Assembly: GCF_026262505.1 (NCBI RefSeq)
Contig: NC_067207.1
Span: forward strand, 25,512,082 to 25,576,081
Reading direction: 5' to 3'
DNA: 64,000 nucleotides
Origin: Trichomonas vaginalis G3
Lineage: Eukaryota > Parabasalia > Trichomonadida > Trichomonadidae
Part shown: piece after piece, positions 9,816-20,348 of the stretch
How the letters are laid out: every line of letters starts with the position of its first letter
Position numbering within the stretch: the first letter of the stretch is position 1
The notes under the pieces: model-generated
Databases searched by the model: none
What the model saw: only the letters and a program-made list of their open reading frames with translations
Told to the model about the DNA's origin: nothing
Made by a program: the position numbers and the translations under genes

Positions 9816-10892
9816 GTATCATCTAATTCCAAATATACTTGATTTGTATTATAAAAACATATATTTATTCTTAAAAATTCAAAATTTTTGCATCTCGAAA
9901 ATGCAACGACAGAATTCCTCGTAATTTTGTGTTTTTACGTACCTAATGATACATATTCAAATGACTTGAATATAAAAAAATTACTAAAATTTGAGGAAAT
10001 TATTGCAAAAGTAAAAGAAAGTTGGCTTTTATATATAAGTTACTTATGAATTACAATAACATCTATAATTAATTCACAGTACCGCATATAATCGTTTAAT
10101 TTTTCTGATTTCAATTTAAAACGTTTTGATTGGAATGTTCATAACTCATATCTAGACGATAGTTACTACATTTATGCTAATACAGTACGTTCCCATTCAT
10201 CTGTTTATTTGTTATTGTTGAAATAATAACATTATAATTTTACTATATTAAAAAAGAATTTTGTTGTGGTAATAATATTTTTAACAACAATAATAGCATT
10301 ATATTAACTCTGAAATGGGGTTTTTAACTTAGGTGTTTTTTTGTGAGTAAAAACGAGATCATTTGATGATTTGACTAATTATACAGTACTTTTATTTTCC
10401 AAATTTTTTCAAAATTGATTTTTTCAAAAGAAAAAAAAATTTTTGAATTTTATTTTTGATTTTTTGAATTTTTGTGGGAATTCGGAGTTGAACAATTAAG
10501 CAGAATGAGTAATAGGATTGCTTTATATATCTCAAAAAGTGATGAATAAAAGGTGAATCTTAAAAAATTATTTTAAATCACAAATATCATCCTCATTACC
10601 ATTTATTCTAAAAAGAATAGTACTTAGAATTGATAAAGCATGATCTATATTAGTAAAATACATGAATGAAAAGAGTAAAAGCAAAGTTTTATATATTTTT
10701 ATTTTAGATATAGACAAAAAAACTGCTTCATATTAATAATCCAGTTTTTTAAGCATTCAATAGACATTCTAATCTTGAATTTTATACAAATGTGATGTTT
10801 TTTCGATTTATGTTTAATTTTATTAAAATATCTCAAGATTTATTAAATTATAATTAAAGTTTTATATTTCTTAATTGATTAACAAATACATA
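9816..10892. other. 1.1-kb AT-rich intergenic region, nothing recognised
   Basis: It lies between two convergent genes. It contains homopolymer runs and short frames only. No transposon ends, tRNA or other RNA gene was seen. Confidence 0.5.
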
Positions 10893-13289
10893 TTAAGCTT
10901 GCTTCACATCTTCTTGCTTGCTTGAATCTTCACTTTTTACCTCTGTCTTTGGAACTTCTTTCTTTTCTTCTTCTTCACTCTTTCCTTTCTTTTCATTCTT
11001 TGGATCTTTATCTTTCTTGTCGTCTTTCTTCTTTTCTTCCTTCTTTGGTTCTGGTTTGGGCTTTGGCTTGCAAAGAAGCTTTTGAACTTTCTCTTCTAAG
11101 TTTGCAATACGAGATTCAGCAGCATTTGATGTAAGGGGTGGATCAAGATGCTTTGGAGCTGTCTCACAATCAGCCTGTCTCTGTTTGAGCCAATCACCAT
11201 AAGCATTGAGTTCATCACGTATTGGTTTTCTTTCTTTTTCTGTTATGTGACTGAACTTTTCATCCTTTTGGTCCAATCTTCTGATTGCAGCTTCTTTTCT
11301 GTCTTGATATGTAGAGACAATTCTATGAACTCCTGCAAAGAGATCCTTACGTCTAAGAGCAGGCTCACCAAAAGCATGAAGAATTCCAATTTGTTTTTCA
11401 TATTCAACAAGTGGTAATCTATCGAATTCATTATCAGAAAACCATGCTTGAACTTCATCAACTTTAGCACGATCAGCATCTTTTGTCTTAGGATCGAAAT
11501 ACTCTGGGAAATCACGATCCATTCCATTCATCATTCTGAATATATATGATTCAAGATCATTCTTTGCGAAATCAATCTTTTCTTCAAGAATATCTTTCTT
11601 CTCCATATCAATTTCAATCTTCTTTAATTCTTCAATTACTTTATCAGACAATCCAAACGCTGGTGTATACTTTAAAGAAACAGGAACATTCTTCTTAACA
11701 GTCTTGAATTTTGGCTCTTCAACTTTCTTAGCATCTTCAGACTTCTTTTCTTCTTCTTTCTTTGAATTGTCTTTCTTTGAATTGTCTTTCTTTGTTTCTG
11801 GTTTCTTTTCTTCTTTGATTGGAATCTGTTCAGTAACAACAATGTTTGCATCTTTGACATCAATGACTGAATCAGGAGTCATACGGATTTGTACATTAAC
11901 TGTATCTGGTTCATCTTTTCCTGTATCAATTTCGATGTTTCCAAGATCACATTCATCAGTGTAAATACGAACTGATGTCTTGCGAGCAACTTTGATTGAA
12001 ACTTCCTTTGTTGATGGAACTTTATTGAATTGTTTGAAGAGAACAGGATTCTTCTTGTTTCCATCTGCATCTGTGTATTCAATCATTACTGTATGTGGAG
12101 CAACATCATTAACATTCAAGTTAACTTTGTATTTTGGTGAAAGAATTGCTGCTTGGAATCCAGCACCCATTGCGAAACATTCATCAGGATTGAGAGATTG
12201 TGTTGGATCTCTGCCAAAGATTTCTTTGATGTGTGCTTTGACAGCAGCAACTCTTGATGCTCCACCGTGAACTTCAATTGCAAACAAGTCTTCTTTCTTG
12301 ACACCAGCGAGTTCAAGAGCTTTGTTGATTGGCTCATCAAGGCGTTTGACGAGATCAACAATTTTGGCTTCGAAATCTTCGCGTTTGAAATCAAATCTTA
12401 CATCAATATCGTTCATGAGACATTGAACTTCGAATCTGACAACTGGGTTAATGGAAAGAACCTTCTTTGCACGTTCAACAGCGGTGTTGAAACGAAGCAT
12501 AGCACGAGCATTTGTACGTGGATCGATCTTGTACTTCTTCATGGTCATTTCGAGTAATAATTCTTGTAATGCAGCAGTGAAGTGGGCTCCACCGAAATGT
12601 TGATCACAAGCAAATGATTTGATGTCAACTGCACCTTGGTATAACTGAGCAATTGAGACATTTAATGATGAATCACCGAAATCAATGAAAGCAACTGGAA
12701 CTGCTTTATCCTTTGTAGCAGGAAGTTTTGATCTGTGATACATTGAGTAACAGATAGCTTGAGCTGTTGTTGAGTTGAGCAATTTCATAATCTTAACACA
12801 AGAAATCTTAGCAGCATCGAGAATAACACGACGTTGACGTTCACTCCACCATGGTGAGACAACAAGAACAACTTCGTTGCTTGTTGAGCCATTTAACTTA
12901 GCAATCTTAAGAACTTCCTTAAACATGAGTGCAAGGAGTTGCTCAATACGAAGAACAATTGGCTTATCACCATATGTGAGTTCAACACCGATATAGCCAT
13001 CATCTAACTTAACAAGTTTGAGTGGTGTTAATTTTTCTACGATTTCGCGTTCTGGATCATCATATTTTACACCAATGAGACGTTTCAAGTTCGTGATTGT
13101 TCCATTTACGTTCTGCATTTGCTGAGTCTTTGCAAACTCTCCAGCGTATCTTCTGTCGTTATCAATTGCGACCATCGTTGGAGTAAGGCGCTGGGACGAT
13201 TGATTGCAAACAATATCGACACCTCCGTTTTGGGGAAGCGCTATAACACAATTTTGATTTCCGAGATCTACGGCGATGACGGATGCCAT
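10893..13289 (-). CDS. Hsp110/SSE-type chaperone of the Hsp70 superfamily
   Basis: 798 aa. The nucleotide-binding domain (residues 1-385) shows the first phosphate loop as VDLGNQNCVIA, the Hsp110 variant of the usual Hsp70 form. The second phosphate loop is FIDFGDSSLNVS, and the adenosine motif is EVHGGASRVAAVKAHI. A beta region follows, then a lysine/glutamate-rich insertion (about 500-545), a helical domain containing ALRRKDLF and AYGDWLKQRQ, and a second charged tail ending DVKQA. There is no EEVD tail. Hsp110 proteins act as nucleotide exchange factors for Hsp70 and hold unfolded proteins in the cytosol. The inserted charged linker and C-terminal extension match Hsp110 better than Hsp70. 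The ATG coincides with the start of the domain. Confidence 0.93.
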   Translation of the reverse strand: MASVIAVDLGNQNCVIALPQNGGVDIVCNQSSQRLTPTMVAIDNDRRYAGEFAKTQQMQNVNGTITNLKRLIGVKYDDPEREIVEKLTPLKLVKLDDGYIGVELTYGDKPIVLRIEQLLALMFKEVLKIAKLNGSTSNEVVLVVSPWWSERQRRVILDAAKISCVKIMKLLNSTTAQAICYSMYHRSKLPATKDKAVPVAFIDFGDSSLNVSIAQLYQGAVDIKSFACDQHFGGAHFTAALQELLLEMTMKKYKIDPRTNARAMLRFNTAVERAKKVLSINPVVRFEVQCLMNDIDVRFDFKREDFEAKIVDLVKRLDEPINKALELAGVKKEDLFAIEVHGGASRVAAVKAHIKEIFGRDPTQSLNPDECFAMGAGFQAAILSPKYKVNLNVNDVAPHTVMIEYTDADGNKKNPVLFKQFNKVPSTKEVSIKVARKTSVRIYTDECDLGNIEIDTGKDEPDTVNVQIRMTPDSVIDVKDANIVVTEQIPIKEEKKPETKKDNSKKDNSKKEEEKKSEDAKKVEEPKFKTVKKNVPVSLKYTPAFGLSDKVIEELKKIEIDMEKKDILEEKIDFAKNDLESYIFRMMNGMDRDFPEYFDPKTKDADRAKVDEVQAWFSDNEFDRLPLVEYEKQIGILHAFGEPALRRKDLFAGVHRIVSTYQDRKEAAIRRLDQKDEKFSHITEKERKPIRDELNAYGDWLKQRQADCETAPKHLDPPLTSNAAESRIANLEEKVQKLLCKPKPKPEPKKEEKKKDDKKDKDPKNEKKGKSEEEEKKEVPKTEVKSEDSSKQEDVKQA

Positions 13290-13375
13290 AAGTTTAATTA
13301 AATTATAAATAGCCGACCAAAATCCGACAGAACACTTTCAATCTATAAATGGCCGGTTACTTGAAAAAAAATTGA
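13290..13375 (-). promoter_or_regulatory. Candidate promoter of the Hsp110 gene with a repeated CGGCYATTTATA box
   Basis: Read on the minus strand, CGGCCATTTATA and CGGCTATTTATA occur about 45 bp apart, the nearer one about 20 bp before the ATG. The repetition close to the start suggests a regulatory element. No standard initiator box was seen for this gene. The function is inferred. Confidence 0.35.
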
Positions 13376-13859
13376 ACCCCTCAACATCAAGAAATATTGT
13401 AATCGTAGCATTTATTACAAATATACAAGAATTTGGAATAGAAATTTAACTTACGATGAGATTTTTTTTGATCGGAATAATTCTGAAGGTACTATCTTAC
13501 TTAACCGACATAAGAATATCAATATAAATAATGAAAATAACAGTATTTTAAAGTGAAATCCATAAAACACATTTTTGGTAACTGATTTTCCAAGAATATG
13601 AAATCATCTACTTTGTTTTCATTAATGTTAGATCCATGAACATCTTTATATTCATGTATTAGAGCATTTTCTTTAAAATAAGATCCATGTTGGCATTAAT
13701 ATGAAATCGGAAATTTATAAAGAGGTAATGAAAGCAGTTTCAAGATAAACTTTATATTGACTCATGAAAAAATCGAACAAAAATTAATTTTCATAGTTAA
13801 ACAACTGTCAATTATTTAAATAACAAACAAATTCAAGAAATTTGCAAATAAAATATAAA
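13376..13859. other. Intergenic, no gene seen
   Basis: AT-rich region between two minus-strand genes. Nothing was recognised. Confidence 0.5.
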
Positions 13860-15053
13860 TCAGAAGAATTCTTCTTCATCAAAGGGATCCTTAAATTCTT
13901 CTTCCTCTTCGTTTTTCTCAGTTTCTTCGGGTTTTTCTTCTATTTTTGGAATTTCTGGTTCTGGCTGTGGAATTTCTTTTGGTTCTTCAACTTTTTCTGG
14001 TTCCGGTGGAGGAACTTCTGGAGCTTTTTGAGGTTCCGGCACTGGAACATCAGTAGGCGGAGGAGGAGGCGATGCAGGAATAAAAGTTTGCATCTGATGC
14101 TGTCCAAAGCTTGATTCGGTCATAATTGGAGAGTTATTCATAGGAGAATAACCGTAGGCCATGGTAAACTGTTGATTTGCGAAAGAAGGAGAATTCATAT
14201 TATTATAAAACTCAGGAGCATTGAATTGGAACATCGGAGATGCTGCAAACTGTGGAGAGACGGCCATTTGAGGCTGTGCTTGACCCATCATCGCTGCAAA
14301 TTGAGGCATAAACATCATATTCTGATTTTGCATGAGACCAGGGTTCATAGCGTACATCTGTGCAGCCTGAAGGTTATTTTGCATCATCTTAGGTGATTGA
14401 TTAGCTGCAGAATTCATTGTTAATCGATAATGAATGTTATTAACGATTGTAATCATATCTTGATAAGAAGCGCACTTGAGAAGAAGTTTTTCTCCATTGT
14501 TGTATTCAATTTCGAGCTTAAATCCGTATGTTTCGTCATAAATTATTGGTTTACAATTTTGTATGTTTTCAAAGCTTATTTGAACGACATTATTTGTAGA
14601 TCTTTGGATATTAAGACATTTGGAATCAATCGAAATAGATAATTCTTCTCCAATTACTGTTGTAGAATTATCTATGCAATCAAATGAAATTTGTTCATCA
14701 ACTTGTCGATATTGCATATAGTCTTTCCAAGCTTCTAATGCTCCTATGTAGCCTTTGCAAAATGCAAGAAGATCAAATCTATTTTTCGAAGTTAAACAAA
14801 TAGAAGAGCCTTTTTGGAAATCTGTAGTTTCAACGATGATGCTATTTGATGATACATTCGCTTCGCCTAAGTTTTCTAATTTTATAGTTGAAAGACCTAG
14901 ATTTAAAGATATGAAAGGAGAATCATCATGCCTTTTAGATATCATTAACCAATGATCTTTGATCTCTACCCACATGAAAGCTTTATGAGGAGAATTCGGT
15001 TCAACAGGAAGATACAAAAACCACCCAGTTCGAATCTTTTGATTATATGACAT
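13860..15053 (-). CDS. Tandem PH-like domain protein with proline-rich tail
   Basis: 397 aa. Residues about 5-115 look like a PH domain: a beta-rich start TGWFLYLPVEP and KAFMWVEIKDHWLMIS, and a closing helix GYIGALEAWKDYMQ. Residues about 118-215 repeat the pattern, with beta strands and a closing helix ASYQDMITIVNNIHYRLTM, so a second PH-like fold is likely. A Met/Gln/Asn-rich segment follows (225-325), then a proline and glutamate-rich tail with PPPPPTDVP and an acidic end EEFKDPFDEEEFF. PH domains commonly bind phosphoinositides or proteins at membranes, and the tail could bind SH3- or EVH1-like partners. The specific role is unknown. Confidence 0.6.
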   Translation of the reverse strand: MSYNQKIRTGWFLYLPVEPNSPHKAFMWVEIKDHWLMISKRHDDSPFISLNLGLSTIKLENLGEANVSSNSIIVETTDFQKGSSICLTSKNRFDLLAFCKGYIGALEAWKDYMQYRQVDEQISFDCIDNSTTVIGEELSISIDSKCLNIQRSTNNVVQISFENIQNCKPIIYDETYGFKLEIEYNNGEKLLLKCASYQDMITIVNNIHYRLTMNSAANQSPKMMQNNLQAAQMYAMNPGLMQNQNMMFMPQFAAMMGQAQPQMAVSPQFAASPMFQFNAPEFYNNMNSPSFANQQFTMAYGYSPMNNSPIMTESSFGQHQMQTFIPASPPPPPTDVPVPEPQKAPEVPPPEPEKVEEPKEIPQPEPEIPKIEEKPEETEKNEEEEEFKDPFDEEEFF

Positions 15054-15068
15054 TAATAAAAATGATAT
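15054..15068 (-). promoter_or_regulatory. Initiator-like box before the PH-like gene
   Basis: On the minus strand TCATTTTTATTA lies directly before the ATG. It resembles the trichomonad initiator (TCA followed by a pyrimidine, then T/A-rich), which sets the transcription start a few bases before the start codon. Confidence 0.55.
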
Positions 15069-15125
15069 TTCATTAGTACCATTTGATTTTACTCCAATAT
15101 TACAATCATGTTGTTGGTTAAGATT

Positions 15126-15139
15126 TCATTTTTCCATTA
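15126..15139 (+). promoter_or_regulatory. Initiator-like box before the MFAP1-type gene
   Basis: TCATTTTTCCATTA ends 9 bp before the ATG at 15149 and is a close match to the known Trichomonas initiator pattern. It supports the chosen start and points to a trichomonad host. Confidence 0.65.
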
Positions 15140-15148
15140 AGTTTTTAT

Positions 15149-15844
15149 ATGAATCTTCAAGATATTTTCTCAAAGATGAAGCAGAAAGCATTAGAAAAGC
15201 AAATAAAAGAATCAACAGAACTCCCAAACGAGGAAGAACTTAAAAAGGTAAGGAAAAATCTCAAAAATTATTCACGAAAAATTGCAAAAGAAGAAATAGT
15301 CGATGAAACTGCAGGCCAGTTAGTTCCATTTGAGGAACCAGAAGCTCCTGATACAAATGATTTTGAATCTAATCAAGATGAAGAATACGCTTTATGGGTA
15401 GACAGAGAAGTGGAGAGGATTCGCAAAGAGAAAAACAATGATGCATGGACTCAATACGAAATTGCCAAAACTAATCAACGAAAACACATGTCAAGCGAAC
15501 AATTAATTGAAATTCATCAACAAAATCCAAAAGAGAAAGGACATATGAAATTTTATCAGAAATATTATCACAAAGGTGCATTCTCAATTGATGAAAGTGA
15601 AAAAGCAGAAGAATTACTCAATCGTGATTATCTAACACCAACAGGTGACGATTTACTTGATAAAACTGCTTTGCCAAAGGAGATGATGGTTCGAGGTGAT
15701 GATTATAATAAACGAGGCAAAAGTAAGTGGACTCATTTGTCAAACGAAGATACAACAACAGTTGATTATCGAAGAATGCAGGCATTGCTATCCGGTGAAC
15801 GCCCAAGAAAGAAGGATAAAGAACAACATGATCAACAAAATTAA
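15149..15844 (+). CDS. MFAP1/Spp381-type spliceosome protein
   Basis: 231 aa, highly charged. The C-terminal half carries the family signature: KFYQKYYHKGAFSIDE, then a short acidic stretch, DYLTPTGDDLLDKTALPK, and GKSKWTHLSNEDTT. In animals and fungi this protein joins the U4/U6.U5 tri-snRNP and is needed for pre-mRNA splicing. The copy is about half the length of the human protein (about 440 aa) because the N-terminal acidic repeats are short. It is notable because Trichomonas has few introns but keeps a working spliceosome. It is transcribed divergently from the PH-like gene, with only 95 bp between their ATGs. Confidence 0.88.
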   Translation: MNLQDIFSKMKQKALEKQIKESTELPNEEELKKVRKNLKNYSRKIAKEEIVDETAGQLVPFEEPEAPDTNDFESNQDEEYALWVDREVERIRKEKNNDAWTQYEIAKTNQRKHMSSEQLIEIHQQNPKEKGHMKFYQKYYHKGAFSIDESEKAEELLNRDYLTPTGDDLLDKTALPKEMMVRGDDYNKRGKSKWTHLSNEDTTTVDYRRMQALLSGERPRKKDKEQHDQQN

Positions 15845-16135
15845 TCTTTTAATTTTATTCAAATTTTTAGCCAACTAGCTTTGAAACATTACACGTTCTT
15901 TCAAACGCCAAATATATCATACAATAGTCCGAAAAAAATTAAGATTTTGCAAAATATTTTTTCTAATCATGAAAGAAACAATATATTATATATTAAATTT
16001 GTTTGTTATTGCTAAATATATTAATGAATTTTTAACAAAATATGAACGATCTTTTTATTTCGAAATTTTCAAAAGTATATTTCAATAATTTAGTTGAAAA
16101 CATAATTCTATGAATGAAAAGAGTTTGTTTATTCA

Positions 16136-16732
16136 TTATAAAAGAATAATTGGTATAAAAGTATTAAATGATATGATTGAACTATATACTATATACAGAC
16201 AACTTGGGTTAGATATCCTTAGATAAATACCGAAGATATCCAATTCGCGCATTGATCCAGAAACTAAATTATAATTATCTTTTAAGAAATTCACTCTGAT
16301 TCTATTATAAAAGTGTTGCTGTTGATACTCGAATAAAATGAGCTCATTTTGATGATCAAGATTCTTATATGAAACAATTTTTTCATATTTTTTTCCATTG
16401 TTTGATCCAAGAACCTCAAAATCTGTAACAAATGGATGGTCTATGAATTCCATTACTAATCCTGAGTAATTGAAAACTCCTTTGAATATGAATTCAATAT
16501 AAGGATCAGAATAGGTTGTATAATAAAATGAGGATGAATTTCCATCAAATGCATTCTCAACTCTTCTCTCAGGGTCATTGTTATTATCAGCTCCAGGAGT
16601 TCCTTCAAAACGGAAGTAATTATTAGAGTATAAGGATTTTGACTTGAGAACAGTCCTTAGAAATCCACCCTCATTTAATGATGGATAAGTTTTTATCGAT
16701 TCTAAGACAGAGATTCCGCCTGAAGTAATCAG
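16136..16732 (-). pseudogene. Discoidin (F5/8 type C) domain remnant without a start codon
   Basis: The minus frame is open from 16732 to 16136. The first in-frame ATG (16453) lies in the middle of the domain, so the N-terminal part of the gene is missing. Recognisable parts are NAFDGNSSSFYYTTYSDPYI, EFIDHPFVTDFEVLGSNNG and FYNRIRVNFLKDNYNL, the pattern of discoidin-like carbohydrate- or lipid-binding domains found at the end of larger trichomonad proteins. A stop lies just upstream of 16732, next to the promoter of the divergent gene. It is best read as a fragment left by duplication or deletion. Confidence 0.65.
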
Positions 16733-16741
16733 TTAAATTTG

Positions 16742-16752
16742 TCACTTTTTTA
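16742..16752 (+). promoter_or_regulatory. Initiator-like box before the longin-like gene
   Basis: TCACTTTTTTA begins 21 bp before the ATG at 16763. It fits the trichomonad initiator form TCAYTTT. Confidence 0.5.
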
Positions 16753-16762
16753 AAAAATTAAA

Positions 16763-17974
16763 ATGACAGAAAATCCTCCATTTCATCCAGTTCTAATAGT
16801 TTATCATCACAAACCATTCGAAAAAGGCAAAGAATTGGAAGAAGAAGCACATAAGAACAGTGAAAATATATTATTCATTTATCCACAAAAATCAGATCCA
16901 GAAATAACGGAACAATTACTTTCTGTTTTCATATCATTAGATACATACTCTAATTTATCATTAAATAGCAATCATATCGACTTTTTATCGCTTCATGAAC
17001 AAAAAATTGCAATTGAATATTATGCAAGGCCTGACAACTCATATACAGTATTTATATTATGCCTATCATCAAGTTACGAAGATATCGCAGTTAAAAATGC
17101 TACAAAGCAACTTATGCGTGGAGTATTTTTCATTTTAGGACCAGAAGGCATTTGCAACTCTCAATTGATATCTAATGTATTTGTTGCCGAAGGTGAGAGA
17201 ATGATTAACCTTGTTATTCCAAAAGATGGAAATTCGATGAACATTAGTTTTCCTTCTCTTCATACAGCAGAAAAGCATCCATCAATGCTTCCAACAGGAT
17301 TAACAGAACTATACATGATGAATACAGATCCTAGAATTTGGGGAATCTCATGCTTTGTTGATGAGCAGTTATTAATCTCAATGTCTCCTCCATCCATCGT
17401 CAAATTATTCCAATTTTCATCACCGATATCTCCACAAGATAAAGTTTATCTTACAAAAGCAGACAGAGAAATAATTTTAAACGAACAAAATTTCAAAGGA
17501 AACATACCAGAAAATGACGTGATCGTTGCAAACCTTATGCGATTCGATAAACGATCAGTTACATTTTTTGTTCTGGCATCTGAAATTTCAGAAGATTTGT
17601 TACTTAAAGTATCTGATACAATAAACAACAAAACGATACCACACATTACTAGTATGCAGCCTAAGCGCTCCAATTATCCAAATAGTTTGCTTATGTACGA
17701 TAGAGATATGATGGTTGTCCATTCTGGTCAACTTTCAGCAGATTCGGAACAATCGGCCGCATTTTTGCACTCAATGTTCATTGATGAAAAGCGTCCTGCA
17801 ATCGATGGCCTTGTTGGAAACTTTGACGAAATTGTTATCGGTTTTAATACACATGGTCTTGAAAACTATACTACGATTCCCAATGATAACGAATGTACTT
17901 TCGAAGAACTGTACTCTACAGCTATTCACCAGTCTCCTCAGTTATCCAGATATCTCTCTAATATCAAACAATAG
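16763..17974 (+). CDS. Conserved eukaryotic protein, possibly CCZ1/HPS4-like longin protein
   Basis: 403 aa, soluble, with no signal peptide. The N-terminal 130 residues alternate strands and helices: ENILFIYPQKSDPEITEQLL, then IDFLSLHEQKIAIEYYARP, NSYTVFILCLS and a long helix ending RGVFFILGP. This order fits the first longin domain of CCZ1 or HPS4, which act in exchange-factor complexes for Rab7-type GTPases on late endosomes. The remaining part has further mixed segments, including VIVANLMRFDKRSVTFFVLA. The similarity is structural and weak. An unassigned conserved protein is the alternative. Confidence 0.35.
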   Translation: MTENPPFHPVLIVYHHKPFEKGKELEEEAHKNSENILFIYPQKSDPEITEQLLSVFISLDTYSNLSLNSNHIDFLSLHEQKIAIEYYARPDNSYTVFILCLSSSYEDIAVKNATKQLMRGVFFILGPEGICNSQLISNVFVAEGERMINLVIPKDGNSMNISFPSLHTAEKHPSMLPTGLTELYMMNTDPRIWGISCFVDEQLLISMSPPSIVKLFQFSSPISPQDKVYLTKADREIILNEQNFKGNIPENDVIVANLMRFDKRSVTFFVLASEISEDLLLKVSDTINNKTIPHITSMQPKRSNYPNSLLMYDRDMMVVHSGQLSADSEQSAAFLHSMFIDEKRPAIDGLVGNFDEIVIGFNTHGLENYTTIPNDNECTFEELYSTAIHQSPQLSRYLSNIKQ

Positions 17975-18334
17975 ATTCTTTTTAAATCTTGAACATTTTT
18001 GTATGTTTTTATAAAAGTAAACTTTATTTGTTTGTAAACTTATCATTTTAACGTTGCACAATTTTCCTTGTTTCAAAATTTTTACGGTTTTCTTCACAAT
18101 TGAAAATTTTCTTTCAAAAAGCAAAATCTTTACATTATTTTATCAACCTTTTAAGTAAATATAGGCTTTAGAATGTTAGGATTTTTAATTGATCGCAAAT
18201 TTGAATAGTTTAATTTTGAAATAATTTTATTTTTTTATTGCTAACGAACAATTTGATATTATTGGCTTTTTACTGTGAGTTTTGTAAAGTTAACAATAAA
18301 AAATTTATTTTTATAGAATGAATTTAGTGACTGA
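17975..18334. other. Intergenic, no gene seen
   Basis: AT-rich. It may include decayed upstream sequence of the surface-protein remnant that follows, but no clear match can be read. Confidence 0.4.
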
Positions 18335-19894
18335 ATGAGCGACATTTGGAATAGATTTTTCAATGGATACAGTTATAATAATCATACATCAAATACACAA
18401 GTTCCTGCTTCATCAGGAAATTATCATATTCATCACGTTTACTTTACAAACCTTAATTCACGAATTGTTTATTTTTCTGGGAGTAATGAAAGCAAACTTC
18501 TTATATCATTTTGCGTTTTTGATTCTAATTCTGGCAATAACAAAGGCGTTAATATTTACCAAGTAGAAGGCCAATGTGTTCAATATCGAATTTGTAGTTA
18601 CAGCTCAACAACAAATAATAATTATCCACACTCATATATTAACGTAACAAATAATCAGGAATACAAAAATTACTTAATTGAATCAACAATTACTTTAAGT
18701 AAGGGAAATTCAGGCCCAATATATCAACAATTTGGTGATATTAAAATTCATAATGTGAATATTTCAAATTCAGAATCGTTCCAACATGATTCAGTTTACT
18801 ATTTATATGCATCTCAGTTAACTGCATCAATTTCATATTCGACATTCTTTAATAACACAGCCAAATATTATAGAAGCTTATGCCATCAATATGGCAATAT
18901 TAATATCAATTATAGTAATATACTTTCAAATCAATGCCGACAAGTTTATTATACTGATAACGGAATTATTTATGCATCTAGTAATTCTATAGTTACTGTT
19001 GAACAATGTATTTTATCAAACAATAAAGGCTACTATTTATTCTGTACAAAAAATGCTGGTAAACAAATGATTATTAAATTCTGTTACTTTCCATCAAATG
19101 AAATCATTGAAACAGCTTATGGCCCAGTAACTACATCAACTAATAACTCACTTCAAATTAATAATGAACATTTCAATACAGCAATGTGTTATGCACCAAA
19201 TCCATTCAAATCAATTACACTTCAATCAGTTAAACTCGAAAGAACAGAATACTATTACAAAATTGACAGATATATCAATGTTTCCGGAAATGGAAAATGC
19301 GATATAAATAGTATTACAATTTATTGTATAATAGATGGTTATGATGCATATGAATTAAATAATCGTACTTTATCTTATCAAGAGAATGATATGACATATA
19401 GCTTCACAGGATTTTGTGAAATTCCAAATACTGTTAATGAACCAGGTAATCATAGTTTGTCTGTTCATGCCAGTAATGGTATAGATATCTCAAAATCTGT
19501 AAGGTCTAAATTCTAAATCATTCGTAATACTCTAAAGATTAAAATTATAAAGCAACCAACATTCCCAATTTATCTCAACAGAACCCGTACTATGAAATTC
19601 ATATTATCTGTCACAGATCAAGATGGCGAAGGAAATGTTACAATTAATCATGTTCTCAATAGCATTAATGGTGAAAATCCTACAACTGTTCAAATTAATA
19701 ATGATACTGTTCCATATAATGTTCCATATAATGTTTCAATTCCAGAAAATTTCGATGTTGGAAATTATAAACTCAGATTTACTGCGACAGATGAACACAA
19801 TCTTACTTCAGATATCAATATAACAGTCACATTTGCTAATTTTCCTACTGAAAATATCAATATTGTTACATTTCATAAATTCTACAAACGTTAA
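18335..19894 (+). pseudogene. Remnant of a large trichomonad surface protein (beta-helix/Pmp-like)
   Basis: The frame from 18335 encodes Asn/Ser/Tyr-rich repeats typical of right-handed beta-helix surface proteins, such as VYFTNLNSRIVYFSGSNESK, SISYSTFFNNTAKYY and NINYSNILSNQC. Ig-like segments follow near the end. A TAA at 19514-19516 interrupts it, but the same frame stays open on the far side and continues with NRTRTMKFILSVTDQDGEGN to a stop at 19894. There is no signal peptide at the front and no membrane segment or cytosolic tail at the end. Both termini of a normal member are therefore missing, and one internal stop is present. This is a decayed copy. Confidence 0.65.
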
Positions 19895-20348
19895 TCACTA
19901 ATCATATTTATCATATTCTATTTTTTCATAAAATTAATAAAAACATTATTTCTAATTTATAAATTTATTTAATATTTTCAATTTAGTGATAAAATTTTAT
20001 TTATTTATTTAGAAATAGATATTAGTGATAAAACAATCAAAACCTCTACAAAATGTGCATTTGAGAAACAATTAAGAACATACAGGAACTGAATTATTTT
20101 GAATTGATTTCTCTAGTGTAATTTATAATCTTTATGTTTGTCTTATAGATCAAATCTTATTCTGTTAATAAAGAGAAAGCTTATTGGATATCTGCTGACA
20201 GTTTTACTCTTATTGAATAAAAACCCTGACACAAATATAATAAATATTTGTGGTTATTATATGGCATTTGAAAGTGTTTGGGGAAAGAAAGAAATTAAAA
20301 ATTATATTTTGAAAATAAACTATCAAACAGTATTTATTATATAACAAA
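19895..20348. other. Intergenic, no gene seen
   Basis: AT-rich sequence between the surface-protein remnant and the end of the coiled-coil gene. Short frames here are not supported. Confidence 0.5.

Noticed and set aside
10893-13289. Canonical Hsp70
   Set aside because: Variant phosphate loop with GNQNC, charged insertion and absence of an EEVD tail fit Hsp110 instead.
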